The notes: a model not told the origin generated them from the letters alone. 7,971 bases of DNA from Betaproteobacteria bacterium (GCA_028065725.1 JAPTVL010000158.1:1-7971), one strand, 5' to 3'; positions 1-5,540 are shown, counted from the first letter of the stretch. Numbers and translations: made by a program.

Positions 1-15
1 AACGCAGGGTTGGGC
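1..15 (-). other. partial integron attC site (cut by window edge)
   Basis: On the minus strand the edge reads GCCCAAC, a 3-base spacer, then GCGTT. The complete attC at 498-560 starts the same way (GCCCAAC, spacer, GCGTT). It lies one base beyond the stop codon of the cassette gene at 17-430, where a cassette's own attC is expected. Only the R'' box and the start of L'' are visible; the rest lies outside the window. Confidence 0.7.
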
Positions 16-16
16 G

Positions 17-430
17 TCATTCGTGAAACAGTTGTTTACGGAGCGCCTCAACGAACGCATTTGCCTCTCCCCTAAGCCAAGGGAATCCCTTTGCTACATT
101 GAGATCGTTCCCCGCAGTGTTGACAACTACAGAGGGCGATCCCCACAGAAGTAGCACGGCTAGGGCGACAACGACGATGCCGACAACCTGTACAGCAACG
201 TCTGCTTCTAGGAGGCCAAGGCCGATCAACAACAGTACGAGTCCGCCAGCAACGCTTCGAGAAGTGTCAAGACGAACAGAAGTTACGTGCTTCAAAGGTA
301 TGTCTTGCCTTGAACCACCCCTAAACCATCCTTTGTTGCAGAAATAAACCACGCGCTTGTTTGTCACTGTGCCAAATTGATTGTTTACAAACTCTTGTTC
401 TGTGGATTGTGCTGCAACTTCTGTTTCCAT
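17..430 (-). CDS. integron cassette protein: small two-helix membrane protein of unknown function
   Basis: A 137-residue protein. Residues 20-56 (TVTNKRVVYF, DIPLKHVTSVRL) resemble the N-terminal strands of bacterial PH-like membrane proteins. Two hydrophobic helices follow at about 60-75 and 79-97, separated by a short acidic turn (EAD), then a soluble tail at about 98-137 (VVVNTAGNDLNV, then an amphipathic helix) that could complete the PH-like fold around the helical hairpin. The ATG is well supported: AAGGAG lies 8 bases upstream. The gene sits between two attC sites in the same orientation, so it is the single ORF of one integron cassette. No promoter is evident in the 67 bases between the attC and the ATG, so transcription from an upstream array promoter is plausible. 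Function is unknown; membrane location is inferred from the helices. Confidence 0.85.
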   Translation of the reverse strand: METEVAAQSTEQEFVNNQFGTVTNKRVVYFCNKGWFRGGSRQDIPLKHVTSVRLDTSRSVAGGLVLLLIGLGLLEADVAVQVVGIVVVALAVLLLWGSPSVVVNTAGNDLNVAKGFPWLRGEANAFVEALRKQLFHE

Positions 431-497
431 TTTGGTTCTCCTTTTGACGTAAAAAGTTGCCTGAAATATCTGAGCGACAGGTGGCGCTTATCTTGAC

Positions 498-560
498 GCC
501 CAACGTTGAGTTGAGGGGCGCGCCGCTTTAGGCGCGTCCCTCTCGAACGCCGTGTTGGGC
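498..560 (-). other. attC: complete integron attC recombination site
   Basis: A 63-base imperfect palindrome. On the minus strand it begins GCCCAAC (R'') and ends GTTGGGC (R'), matching the RYYYAAC...GTTRRRY rule. Inner arms pair as CGCGCC with GGCGCG around a TAAAGC apex, with GGG/CCC and GAG/CTC pairs further out and unpaired A bases on one arm, as expected for extrahelical bases. A CTCAACTCAACG stretch precedes R', as in many proteobacterial attC sites. The orientation puts both flanking cassettes on the minus strand. Confidence 0.9.
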
Positions 561-767
561 GGCAAACACCGACTCATAATGCTCCACCGTTGGAAACGAC
601 TCATAAAAATGATACAAGAGTATCTTCCAATCCTGATATTTCCGCGACTGACGAAAACCAATGGTGTGATCTTCCAGCCCTTGCCACTGCACCAGAAAGA
701 GATACTTGTCCTGCGATTCCAGGCAACGCTGCAACTGGTGCGAAACATAACCGGGCATGGACGAAAT
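528..767 (-). pseudogene. 5'-truncated cassette gene for an antibiotic-biosynthesis-monooxygenase (ABM)-like protein
   Basis: The last 79 codons read ISSMPGYVSHQLQRCLE through HFYESFPTVEHYESVF, the C-terminal two thirds of a small ABM-like ferredoxin-fold protein of a type I recall from integron cassettes. The usual first 25-30 residues (strand 1 and the start of helix 1) are missing: sequence upstream of about 767 stays open but no longer resembles the family. An internal ATG at 758 could start a 76-residue fragment, but without the first strand the fold would be incomplete. The stop codon TAA (528-530) lies in the attC apex, so the last residues are encoded by the attC itself, common for cassette genes. 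Family assignment is from recalled motifs; original function is unknown. Confidence 0.75.
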
Positions 768-903
768 GCAGAATAGCTGAAAAACTAACGGCCTGCCAAT
801 CACAAACCTTGAGCCAGAGCCAAGATCGTCTGTGGCCTGGAAACAGGCTATCCCTGTGCCAGGCAGGATACGTCCGCCTGCCCGCGGCAGACGGCACCGG
901 GGA
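768..903. other. unassigned junction sequence between cassette remnant and higA relic
   Basis: No gene recognised. It contains a short GC hairpin (CTGCC/GGCAG, 878-890) and a larger one across the higA stop (GGCACCG at 893-899, CGGTGCC at 912-918). Neither is followed by a T tract in either direction, so neither is called a terminator. Minus-strand reading stays open through the region but gives low-complexity, family-less protein. It marks the breakpoint where the array lost its upstream part. Confidence 0.5.
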
Positions 904-1130
904 TCAGGCTGCGGTGCCGAGCGGCTTCGCCCGTGCGATCCGCGCACGCTCACGCGGGCTGTTCATCGCTTTCCACAAGCCGCTGCGCCGTTGTACGTTG
1001 AGCCAGAAGTCCGGGCTGTTGCCGAACACCCGGGCGGGAATGAGCGCGGTCGCGGCCGTCACGTTCCGGCGGTCGCTGGCCATTCGGTCAATGTGTTGGG
1101 GGAGATGTCGAGCAGTCGACAGGGGCTGAC
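904..1130 (-). pseudogene. higA: degenerate HigA-type antitoxin (XRE-like), frameshifted relic
   Basis: Minus-strand codons from 1083 to 904 encode 59 residues from MASDRRNVTAATAL through ARVFGNSPDFWLNVQRR to ERARIARAKPL, the C-terminal half of HigA-like antitoxins (recognition helix, then the FGNSPDFWLNVQ signature). The preceding segment continues the family in another frame: LLDISPNTLTE ends at the codon over 1085-1083. Adding one A where GAATGG stands restores LTE-MASDRR, so a single-base deletion at about 1083-1084 explains the shift. The first third of the antitoxin and any higB toxin are absent. It abuts the 3' end of hipA and would be read on the same strand. HigA normally binds DNA to repress its own operon and neutralises the HigB mRNA interferase. 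The N-terminal limit is approximate. Confidence 0.7.
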
Positions 1131-1149
1131 AGCGAGGCGTTGCCCAGCT

Positions 1150-2457
1150 TCACGCTCCCGCTGAAAGAGTCCGGAGACGCGCGACTACGGCCTTACTGAC
1201 AGAGGCATGGATCGATTTAGGAAATCGGGGCGGTAACTCGTCAGCCAATCGTTCCATGACGCCGTCCGCAACTGCCGCGACTTCCTCGATCACAGTTTGA
1301 ACCGTCGCCTTCGAAAGCCCCGCCGCACTTCCGGTCTCGATAAAATATCGGCCTTGAATCCCGTCAATTCTGTAGTGGTTGGCGGTGCCCACGGCCATCG
1401 CGAGCTTCATCTGCTTGCTCTCGATCCGGCGGGCGTCGAGGCTGGGCTGAGCTGAAAGGATGTCATAGAGGGGCGTCAGCCGGTAGCTGCCGCCCGGTCC
1501 CAAAAAAATGCTGAAATTCTTGGCGTGCCCATCCGTCGCACCGATGAGCCAGAACAGGATTTGGGCCTTGAGTACGGTCCTCCGGTCCTCATCTGGCGTG
1601 TCGCTGCCCTTGAGGAGATCCAGGATCTGCACGAGTCCGGGCCCACCATCGCTCTGATACTTTCTGCTGGGAGGAACCGCCAGCGCTTGGCAGCAATCCT
1701 CCTGCGGCAGACGCAACAAACGCCCGTCTCGCGTCCAGTGTCGGTCGAAGCGCTCAATAACGAGCGCCGTGGTTTTCCCGAACGTCTTGAGAGCGGCGTC
1801 ATTGACCGGAAGCCCGAAGGCTGCGAGCAGCCTCAAGCAATAGAATTCATTCTCGACGCTGTTCGACAGATCGATGCCGTTCGGCAGTCCACCGATCTGA
1901 GGCTTGAGGATATGAGTCGTCGGGGTCGTCCTGAGAGGCTTGCGCCAGCGCTTACCATCCCAGAGCAACGCCGTCTTTTCCTGTGCGCCGGCAACCGAGA
2001 TGCGAAAGTCATCGTCTCGGCTTAGTCCAAGCGGCGCCTGCCCAAGGCTCCGCAGCAACTTTTCGATGGCGGCGTCATCGACCGGATCGCCTTCGATCGC
2101 GGTGCCACGCTCCTCGACTTCATCCGCGATGAACTGGAGCGCACCGACACAATCCCGGCCAATGACCGCGAGCAAACTGTAGGCATCGACCCCGTCAGCG
2201 CCGACCCTTTCTGCGACGCGCCGGCGCAGTGATTCAGAGTCGGGAAGCAAATTCTCAAAGACCGCACTGACTGGAGCGCCACGATAAGCATCTTCTCGTA
2301 GCGGCAATGAAAGAGAGACCGGGATCGCATTTTGCCAACTGAGCCAGCTATCGTCATATCGAAAGCTAATCGCGCCGCCCGGCTCCTTGAGAAGATGGCC
2401 GACGAGGCGATTGTTGAGATAGACGCGCAGCGGCACATGCTGGCGGCGGCGCGGCAT
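1150..2457 (-). CDS. hipA: HipA serine/threonine kinase toxin
   Basis: A 435-residue protein, close in length and sequence to E. coli HipA (440). HipA phosphorylates glutamyl-tRNA synthetase (GltX) in E. coli, causing growth arrest and persistence; the target here is inferred. Landmarks: N-terminal subdomain about 8-105; RISVAGAQEKTALL at 152-165, with Ser154 matching the autophosphorylated Ser150 of E. coli; ATP-binding Lys185 in THILKP; LPQEDCCQALAVPPSRKY at 250-267; catalytic loop WLIGATDGHAKNF at 303-315 with Asp309; metal-binding Asp332 in TPLYDILS. All key residues are present, so the kinase should be active. Its ATG overlaps the hipB stop by one base (TAATG), with GAGG about 10 bases upstream, so the two are translationally coupled. 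No terminator is evident downstream; the higA relic follows directly. Confidence 0.96.
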   Translation of the reverse strand: MPRRRQHVPLRVYLNNRLVGHLLKEPGGAISFRYDDSWLSWQNAIPVSLSLPLREDAYRGAPVSAVFENLLPDSESLRRRVAERVGADGVDAYSLLAVIGRDCVGALQFIADEVEERGTAIEGDPVDDAAIEKLLRSLGQAPLGLSRDDDFRISVAGAQEKTALLWDGKRWRKPLRTTPTTHILKPQIGGLPNGIDLSNSVENEFYCLRLLAAFGLPVNDAALKTFGKTTALVIERFDRHWTRDGRLLRLPQEDCCQALAVPPSRKYQSDGGPGLVQILDLLKGSDTPDEDRRTVLKAQILFWLIGATDGHAKNFSIFLGPGGSYRLTPLYDILSAQPSLDARRIESKQMKLAMAVGTANHYRIDGIQGRYFIETGSAAGLSKATVQTVIEEVAAVADGVMERLADELPPRFPKSIHASVSKAVVARLRTLSAGA

Positions 2458-2708
2458 TAGAAGATATCCTCGATGGTGGCAGCTTGTCCCTTCGATCGTG
2501 GTCCGATCTGGAATTCAAGATCGAGCGCGGCGAGAACGGCAAAAATCGTGTCGAGCTTTGTTGCCGGATTGCCCGTTTCGATCAGGGAAATCGTCTCCTG
2601 ACGCAGTCCTGCCTTCTCGCCGAGTTGCGTCTGACTCCATCCCCGCTGCTTGCGTGCGCGGCGGATGAGGTTGCCGATCTGCTTGGGATTTCGTGCCAAG
2701 TCTGTCAT
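2457..2708 (-). CDS. hipB: HipB antitoxin and autorepressor (XRE-family)
   Basis: An 83-residue HTH protein that neutralises HipA and represses the operon. The XRE helix-turn-helix lies at about 10-65; helices 2-3 are SQTQLGEKAGLRQETISLIE (25-44). A short strand LEFQIG (64-69) fits HipB's beta-lid dimerisation element, and a flexible tail follows. The protein ends IEDIF: the terminal Phe83 may play the part of the C-terminal Trp88 of E. coli HipB, which helps in HipA binding and Lon turnover (inference). The ATG at 2708 is chosen because a good promoter ends six bases before it, and no Shine-Dalgarno sequence is present, so the mRNA is probably leaderless. An inverted repeat covers the -35 box. 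It forms a two-gene operon with hipA. Confidence 0.93.
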   Translation of the reverse strand: MTDLARNPKQIGNLIRRARKQRGWSQTQLGEKAGLRQETISLIETGNPATKLDTIFAVLAALDLEFQIGPRSKGQAATIEDIF

Positions 2709-2714
2709 GTGGGA

Positions 2715-2743
2715 ATTATGGTCTGTTCCCGATAATGCGTCAA
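2715..2743 (-). promoter_or_regulatory. hipBA promoter, predicted leaderless start
   Basis: On the minus strand, -35 TTGACG (2743-2738), a 17-base spacer and -10 CATAAT (2720-2715). Six bases separate the -10 from the A of the hipB ATG (2708), so the transcript should begin at or next to the start codon, leaving no room for a ribosome binding site. Confidence 0.7.
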
Positions 2744-2749
2744 TATCGG
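2729..2749. promoter_or_regulatory. probable HipB operator (inverted repeat)
   Basis: CCGATA (2729-2734) and TATCGG (2744-2749) are perfect inverted arms around 9 bases, with a further TG/CA match inside. The site covers the -35 and upstream spacer of the hipB promoter, so binding there would block transcription. E. coli HipB operators have the comparable form TATCC-N8-GGATA. A weaker AT-rich repeat, TATAG-N7-CTATA (2751-2767), lies just upstream and may be a second site. Confidence 0.6.
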
Positions 2750-2805
2750 ATATAGCTAATAACTATACTATATGCGCCAACTACGATAATATTGATATAT
2801 AGGAA

Positions 2806-2835
2806 TTGACACATAAAACCGCAGGTTGGTATGGT
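2806..2835 (+). promoter_or_regulatory. candidate promoter for the SIR2-family gene
   Basis: A consensus -35 TTGACA (2806-2811), an 18-base spacer and -10 TATGGT (2830-2835) face the SIR2 relic. Predicted transcription start is near 2842, giving a leader of about 77 bases to the TTG start at 2919. Confidence 0.5.
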
Positions 2836-2845
2836 GTTGAAACTG

Positions 2846-2874
2846 GCGTCGCCATGAGGACGTCGCAGCGACGC
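2846..2874 (+). other. leader hairpin upstream of the SIR2 relic
   Basis: GCGTCGC (2846-2852) and GCGACGC (2868-2874) are perfect inverted arms with a 15-base loop. A competing smaller hairpin, GTCGC-A-GCGAC (2862-2872), shares the right arm. The predicted transcript would begin only a few bases before the left arm. No T tract follows, so it is not an obvious terminator. A role is speculative. Confidence 0.35.
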
Positions 2875-2918
2875 TGAGGGGACGATCCAACGCATACAAA
2901 AGATTGGGGGCGGAAGCG

Positions 2919-3612
2919 TTGAGCATCAGCATACATAATCCAGACCAGTACATGGCGTCATTGCGCAGGGAAGAAAACGCATTGGACTCCTCGTGGGAGC
3001 GGGCGCCACCGCGGGGACCGCCAAAGACGACGGAACCTACCCGCTCATTCCCGCAGTCGAGGGGCTCACAACCCAGGTCTTAAGCACGCTCGCCCGAAAT
3101 ACGGCACACAGATTGCTGCCCTCAAGGCCGAGCTGGATAAGCATGATATCGAGACGATCCTCTCGCGTATCCGCTTGCTCAGCAAAGTCATCGGCAAATC
3201 AACCATTCACGGTCTCGACGGCGACGGCTTTAAGGCTTTCGGCGAGGATATCTGCACGGAGATCGGCAAGATTGTGAATGTACGGCTGCCGAAGAACGGT
3301 TGCGCGTATAATGATATCGTCAACTGGATAACCGGTATCACGCGCGATCATCCGATCGAGATATTTACGACCAACTACGACCTTTCGTTCGAGAAAGCGT
3401 TTGAGGCCGTCCGGGCTCCATACTTCGATGGCTTTACCGGAGGACGGGAACCGTTCTTCGATCCCGTATCGGTGGCCGGAAACGATTTACCGCCTCGCTG
3501 GACAAGACTATGGAAGCTGCATGGTTCTTTTGGGTGGAAGGCGAGCGATAAAGATGAAGGGATCCGCACGGGAAACGAGGTAGCCACGCATCTGGTGTTT
3601 CCAGAGCACCTA
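2919..3612 (+). pseudogene. SIR2-family (NADase-like) defence protein, frameshifted and 3'-truncated
   Basis: Three frames together rebuild the N-terminal ~240 residues of a SIR2-like protein: SISIHNPDQYMASLRR (frame of 2919), then IAQGRKRIGLLVGAGATAGT to GLTTQV, then LKHARPKYGTQIAALKAELD through VFPEHL. NAD-site signatures are visible: GAGA in the first Rossmann turn, TTNYDLSFEKA (3368-3400; Asn and Asp), and WKLHGSFGW (3511-3537; catalytic His). SIR2 proteins of this kind deplete NAD+ in anti-phage systems such as SIR2-HerA; no herA gene is present. Lesions: a frame change at about 2957-2970; a missing C near 3079 (GTC-CTT-AAG would restore the frame); and loss of everything after PEHL at about 3612, where a palindrome begins. 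TTG at 2919, preceded by a GGGGGCGGA stretch, is the likely start but uncertain. Not functional as written. Confidence 0.8.
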
Positions 3613-3633
3613 ACCCGGCATAACCGGGTTAGG
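3609..3633. repeat. perfect palindrome at a gene-gene breakpoint
   Basis: Arms CCTAACCCGG (3609-3618) and CCGGGTTAGG (3624-3633) enclose the loop CATAA. The left arm starts where SIR2 family similarity ends. The right arm encodes, on the minus strand, the last recognisable codons (LLTR) of the truncated ORF. No T tract follows on either strand, so it is unlikely to be an ordinary terminator, although it could act as one for both convergent fragments. Confidence 0.7.
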
Positions 3634-3836
3634 AGTCCTCTGACGATTTCGCGCTCGTCGGCGGGCGGCGTCCACTGAACGCCGAAGAACGGCAGCGAGA
3701 ATCCGGTTAGTCGATGCGCCAGAGATTTCGCCGCAATCTGTCCCTTCTTGGTGATATCTCGTGATCTGGCCACCTTCATCCCCCGATCATTGTTATACGC
3801 CGCATCCGACAGGAATTGATGCTCCCCAATCGGCAC
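3621..3836 (-). pseudogene. truncated third ORF of the abiE operon (resembles DUF6650-type proteins)
   Basis: A GTG at 3836 directly follows the abiEii stop (TGA then GTG), giving about 72 codons before similarity stops at the palindrome; an ATG 19 codons in (MKVARSRDITKKGQ) is an alternative start. The recognisable core is HRLTGFSLPFFGVQWTPP followed by ADEREIVRGLLTRL. This pattern (LTGxSxPFFGVxWxPPxDER...) recalls the N-terminus of proteins I know as DUF6650, where EDRR would be expected next; here the reading enters the palindrome and then antisense SIR2 sequence. The C-terminal part is therefore missing. Its position immediately after abiEii suggests co-transcription with the AbiE pair, perhaps with coupled translation. 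Function unknown; the family name is from memory. Confidence 0.6.
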
Positions 3837-4752
3837 TCACCGCAGCAGCCGCACGAGCTCGTCCGATTGCTCCGCGAATTTTCGGGCGTTGGTCTTCCGA
3901 AGATGTTCCAGGTTTTGCAGCTTCCAGCGCGGCCCGGGGAGCTGTTTCAAATGCGGCACGTCCAGCAGCGCCCATTCGGGCTCTGTGGTGACCAGCGACA
4001 GCAGAAACCGGCGCTCATCGGCGCTCAGGCCATCCTGGAGTTCGCGCATCATACGCTCGCGCACTGTCAAGAGCGCATCGAGTTCGACAGGTTCGGCGGT
4101 CATGCCTGTGAAATTGTGCTCGAACTCCAGGCGGATGTCGCGCGGCGACGGAAACAGAACCTCGTGGACCGGCCGGTTATGGCTCGCGAGGTAGACGACA
4201 AAAGCGCGACGAATGCCGGCGATGATACCCTCATGCGCAAAGAGCTGCAGGACGTCGAACAGATCACGGGGATGCTGCCGGTCCATCGCCGCCACCAGCT
4301 TGCCGCCATACACGTCCTCGAGCGACACGACCGGAATTTCGAGATGCGCCTGCAGTGTCTCGCGCGCATTCTGAGTCAGTGACGCCGTGCGGACCGGTTG
4401 GACGGTGCCGCGCATGACGAAGTTGACCTCGATCTTGACCTCGATAGCGCCTCGCCGCACCAGCAGCTTGGTCTCGCCGGACTCCGCCGCGGCCGGCGCA
4501 TGGGTCTGGAAGCCTTGCTTCTGCAGACGCGCGGCGGATTTGGCGGATGGCTTCGTTGATGCGCCGGAGTGCCTTCTCGCGCGGCAGTGTGTGGTCGGGA
4601 AACACCAGATCGAGATCGACCGAGAGCCGTGGCATGTCGCGCACGAACAGGTTGATTGCCGTGCCGCCCTTGAGCGCGAACGTGTCGTCGACAAGCACGA
4701 GCGGGGCGACGCGCGTCAGCAGCCGTGCACCGTCGAGATAGGCCTGGTTCAT
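3837..4752 (-). pseudogene. abiEii: AbiEii-type nucleotidyltransferase toxin, single-base frameshift
   Basis: Starts at ATG 4752, overlapping the abiEi stop (ATGA). Correcting one extra base gives 304 residues of the AbiEii/DUF1814 family, toxins of type IV systems that act by nucleotidyl transfer, probably on tRNA. Frame one (residues 1-71) holds the nucleotidyltransferase core: FALKGGTAINLF (25-36) and RLSVDLDLVF (42-51), with the paired Asp residues of the DxD motif. Frame two resumes at SAARLQKQGF (72-81), followed by IEVKIEVNF (103-111), DVYGGKLVAAMDR (146-157), RDLFDV (162-167) and a helical C-terminal half. The shift lies at TTT 4539-4541: CAA-A-TCC instead of CAA-TCC. Uncorrected, translation gives 71 native residues plus 91 foreign ones, ending at 4264, without the later motifs. 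Mutation or sequencing error are both possible; the rest of the gene is clean, so any inactivation would be recent. Confidence 0.88.
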
Positions 4753-5486
4753 GGTTTCAGCACCAGGAGTCCGTCGCCGAAACGGGACACCCACGGCCGG
4801 TCGCTGCCCTTGGGCAATTGAGACGGATCGAGCTTGCCAGCCCAGGGCTGGGAGAGTTCGCGGCCGAGCTGCAGGCACAGGCGTACGGTCTTGACGCTGG
4901 TGCAGCGCTTGAGCAGGTCGCGCAGCACGTCGGCACGCAGGCTGTAAGTGCTCTCGACCAGCTCGCGCGCTTCTTGCAGCGGCTGCCGGACGCCAACTTC
5001 GCTCAGCACCTCCAGCAATGCGCGTTCCGGCGCCGAGACGAGCGGGCCGCCCTTGCGGTTCTCGAAGGGCCGGACATGAAGCAACGCGTCTGGCTCCTCC
5101 TTGAAGAGCCGCTTGCGGTGGTATTCGGCCGGGAAGCGCTGGGTGAACCACTCCGGAAGGCGCCCCGCGTTCCAGCCGTAAAGGTGGAGGGCAGGCCGCT
5201 GGGACAGGTATTGGCGTATGCCATGCCAGTCGAGCGCGGACTTGCCGCCGACATGCAATCCGTCGAAGCTCCGCTGCAGCAGGGTGAGGCTCGGGTGCAA
5301 GGCGGGCGGATCGTTCGGCCGGCAATAGACGCCGCGCGCCAGCCGCTGCAGCCAGCCGGCGCGGACATAGTGGACGGCGAGATCGGCCGATATCCCTAGG
5401 GCGGCGAGGTCTTCGGAGGTTAGCGGCATGCCCGGCACCAGGCGGGCATAGAGCCGATTTAGCTTGTTCCTGTGAATCGTAGGCAT
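4749..5486 (-). CDS. abiEi: AbiEi-family antitoxin / transcriptional autorepressor
   Basis: A 245-residue protein from ATG 5486. Residues 1-60 (KLNRLYARLVPGMPLTSEDL, AALGISADLAVHYVRAGWL, RGVYCRPND) form the winged-helix DNA-binding domain of AbiEi. The rest (LHVGGKSALDWHGIRQYL, LHLYGWNAGRLPEWF, SAPERALLEVLSEV, and a helical C-terminus) is the antitoxin domain. AbiEi opposes AbiEii without direct protein binding (type IV) and represses its own operon through paired inverted repeats. An upstream ATG at 5522 would add 12 residues (MARISNCCYNRS) but lies upstream of the -10 box, so 5486 is preferred. The start codon sits inside an inverted repeat and six bases after the -10, suggesting a leaderless, self-repressed mRNA. 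It overlaps abiEii by ATGA. The reading frame is intact. Confidence 0.93.
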   Translation of the reverse strand: MPTIHRNKLNRLYARLVPGMPLTSEDLAALGISADLAVHYVRAGWLQRLARGVYCRPNDPPALHPSLTLLQRSFDGLHVGGKSALDWHGIRQYLSQRPALHLYGWNAGRLPEWFTQRFPAEYHRKRLFKEEPDALLHVRPFENRKGGPLVSAPERALLEVLSEVGVRQPLQEARELVESTYSLRADVLRDLLKRCTSVKTVRLCLQLGRELSQPWAGKLDPSQLPKGSDRPWVSRFGDGLLVLKP

Positions 5487-5495
5487 ACTACGATT
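5475..5495. promoter_or_regulatory. probable AbiEi operator 1 (inverted repeat over start codon and -10)
   Basis: Perfect 8-base arms AATCGTAG (5475-5482) and CTACGATT (5488-5495) around GCATA. The repeat contains the abiEi ATG (5486-5484) and overlaps the -10 box, so bound repressor would occlude RNA polymerase and the start codon. Confidence 0.75.
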
Positions 5496-5522
5496 ATAGC
5501 AACAATTCGAAATCCTGGCCAA
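5493..5522 (-). promoter_or_regulatory. abiE operon promoter, predicted leaderless start
   Basis: On the minus strand: a perfect -10 TATAAT (5498-5493), an 18-base spacer and a weak -35 TTGGCC (5522-5517). Six bases separate the -10 from the A of the abiEi ATG at 5486. No Shine-Dalgarno sequence would be present in the transcript. Confidence 0.65.
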
Positions 5523-5540
5523 GTTTGAATTCGGCTGAGC

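Noticed and set aside
834..848. GCCTG-GAAA-CAGGC hairpin as a terminator for the cassette or higA
   Set aside because: A five-base stem with no T tract on either side; more likely chance.
832..1164. Plus-strand 110-codon open frame across the higA relic
   Set aside because: Composition is typical of an antisense GC-rich frame, while the minus strand carries clear HigA motifs.
2781..2788. CTACGATA upstream of the SIR2 promoter, matching an AbiEi operator arm
   Set aside because: Only one half-site; no inverted partner at the 5-base spacing. Eight-base matches in AT-rich intergenic DNA are expected by chance.
2854..2877. Mini-ORF (MRTSQRR) in the SIR2 leader hairpin, as a leader peptide for attenuation
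   Set aside because: No Shine-Dalgarno precedes it, it has only seven codons, and the following hairpin has no T tract.
3609..3633. Palindrome as an integron attC site (ACCTAAC...GTTAGG)
   Set aside because: At 25 bases it is too short, it lacks inner L boxes and extrahelical bases, and the last base of GTTAGGA does not fit GTTRRRY.
3609..3633. Palindrome as a rho-independent terminator
   Set aside because: Neither strand has a T run after the stem.
4725..5399. Plus-strand 224-codon open frame opposite abiEi
   Set aside because: Antisense shadow of abiEi in GC-rich DNA; no motif or ribosome binding site.
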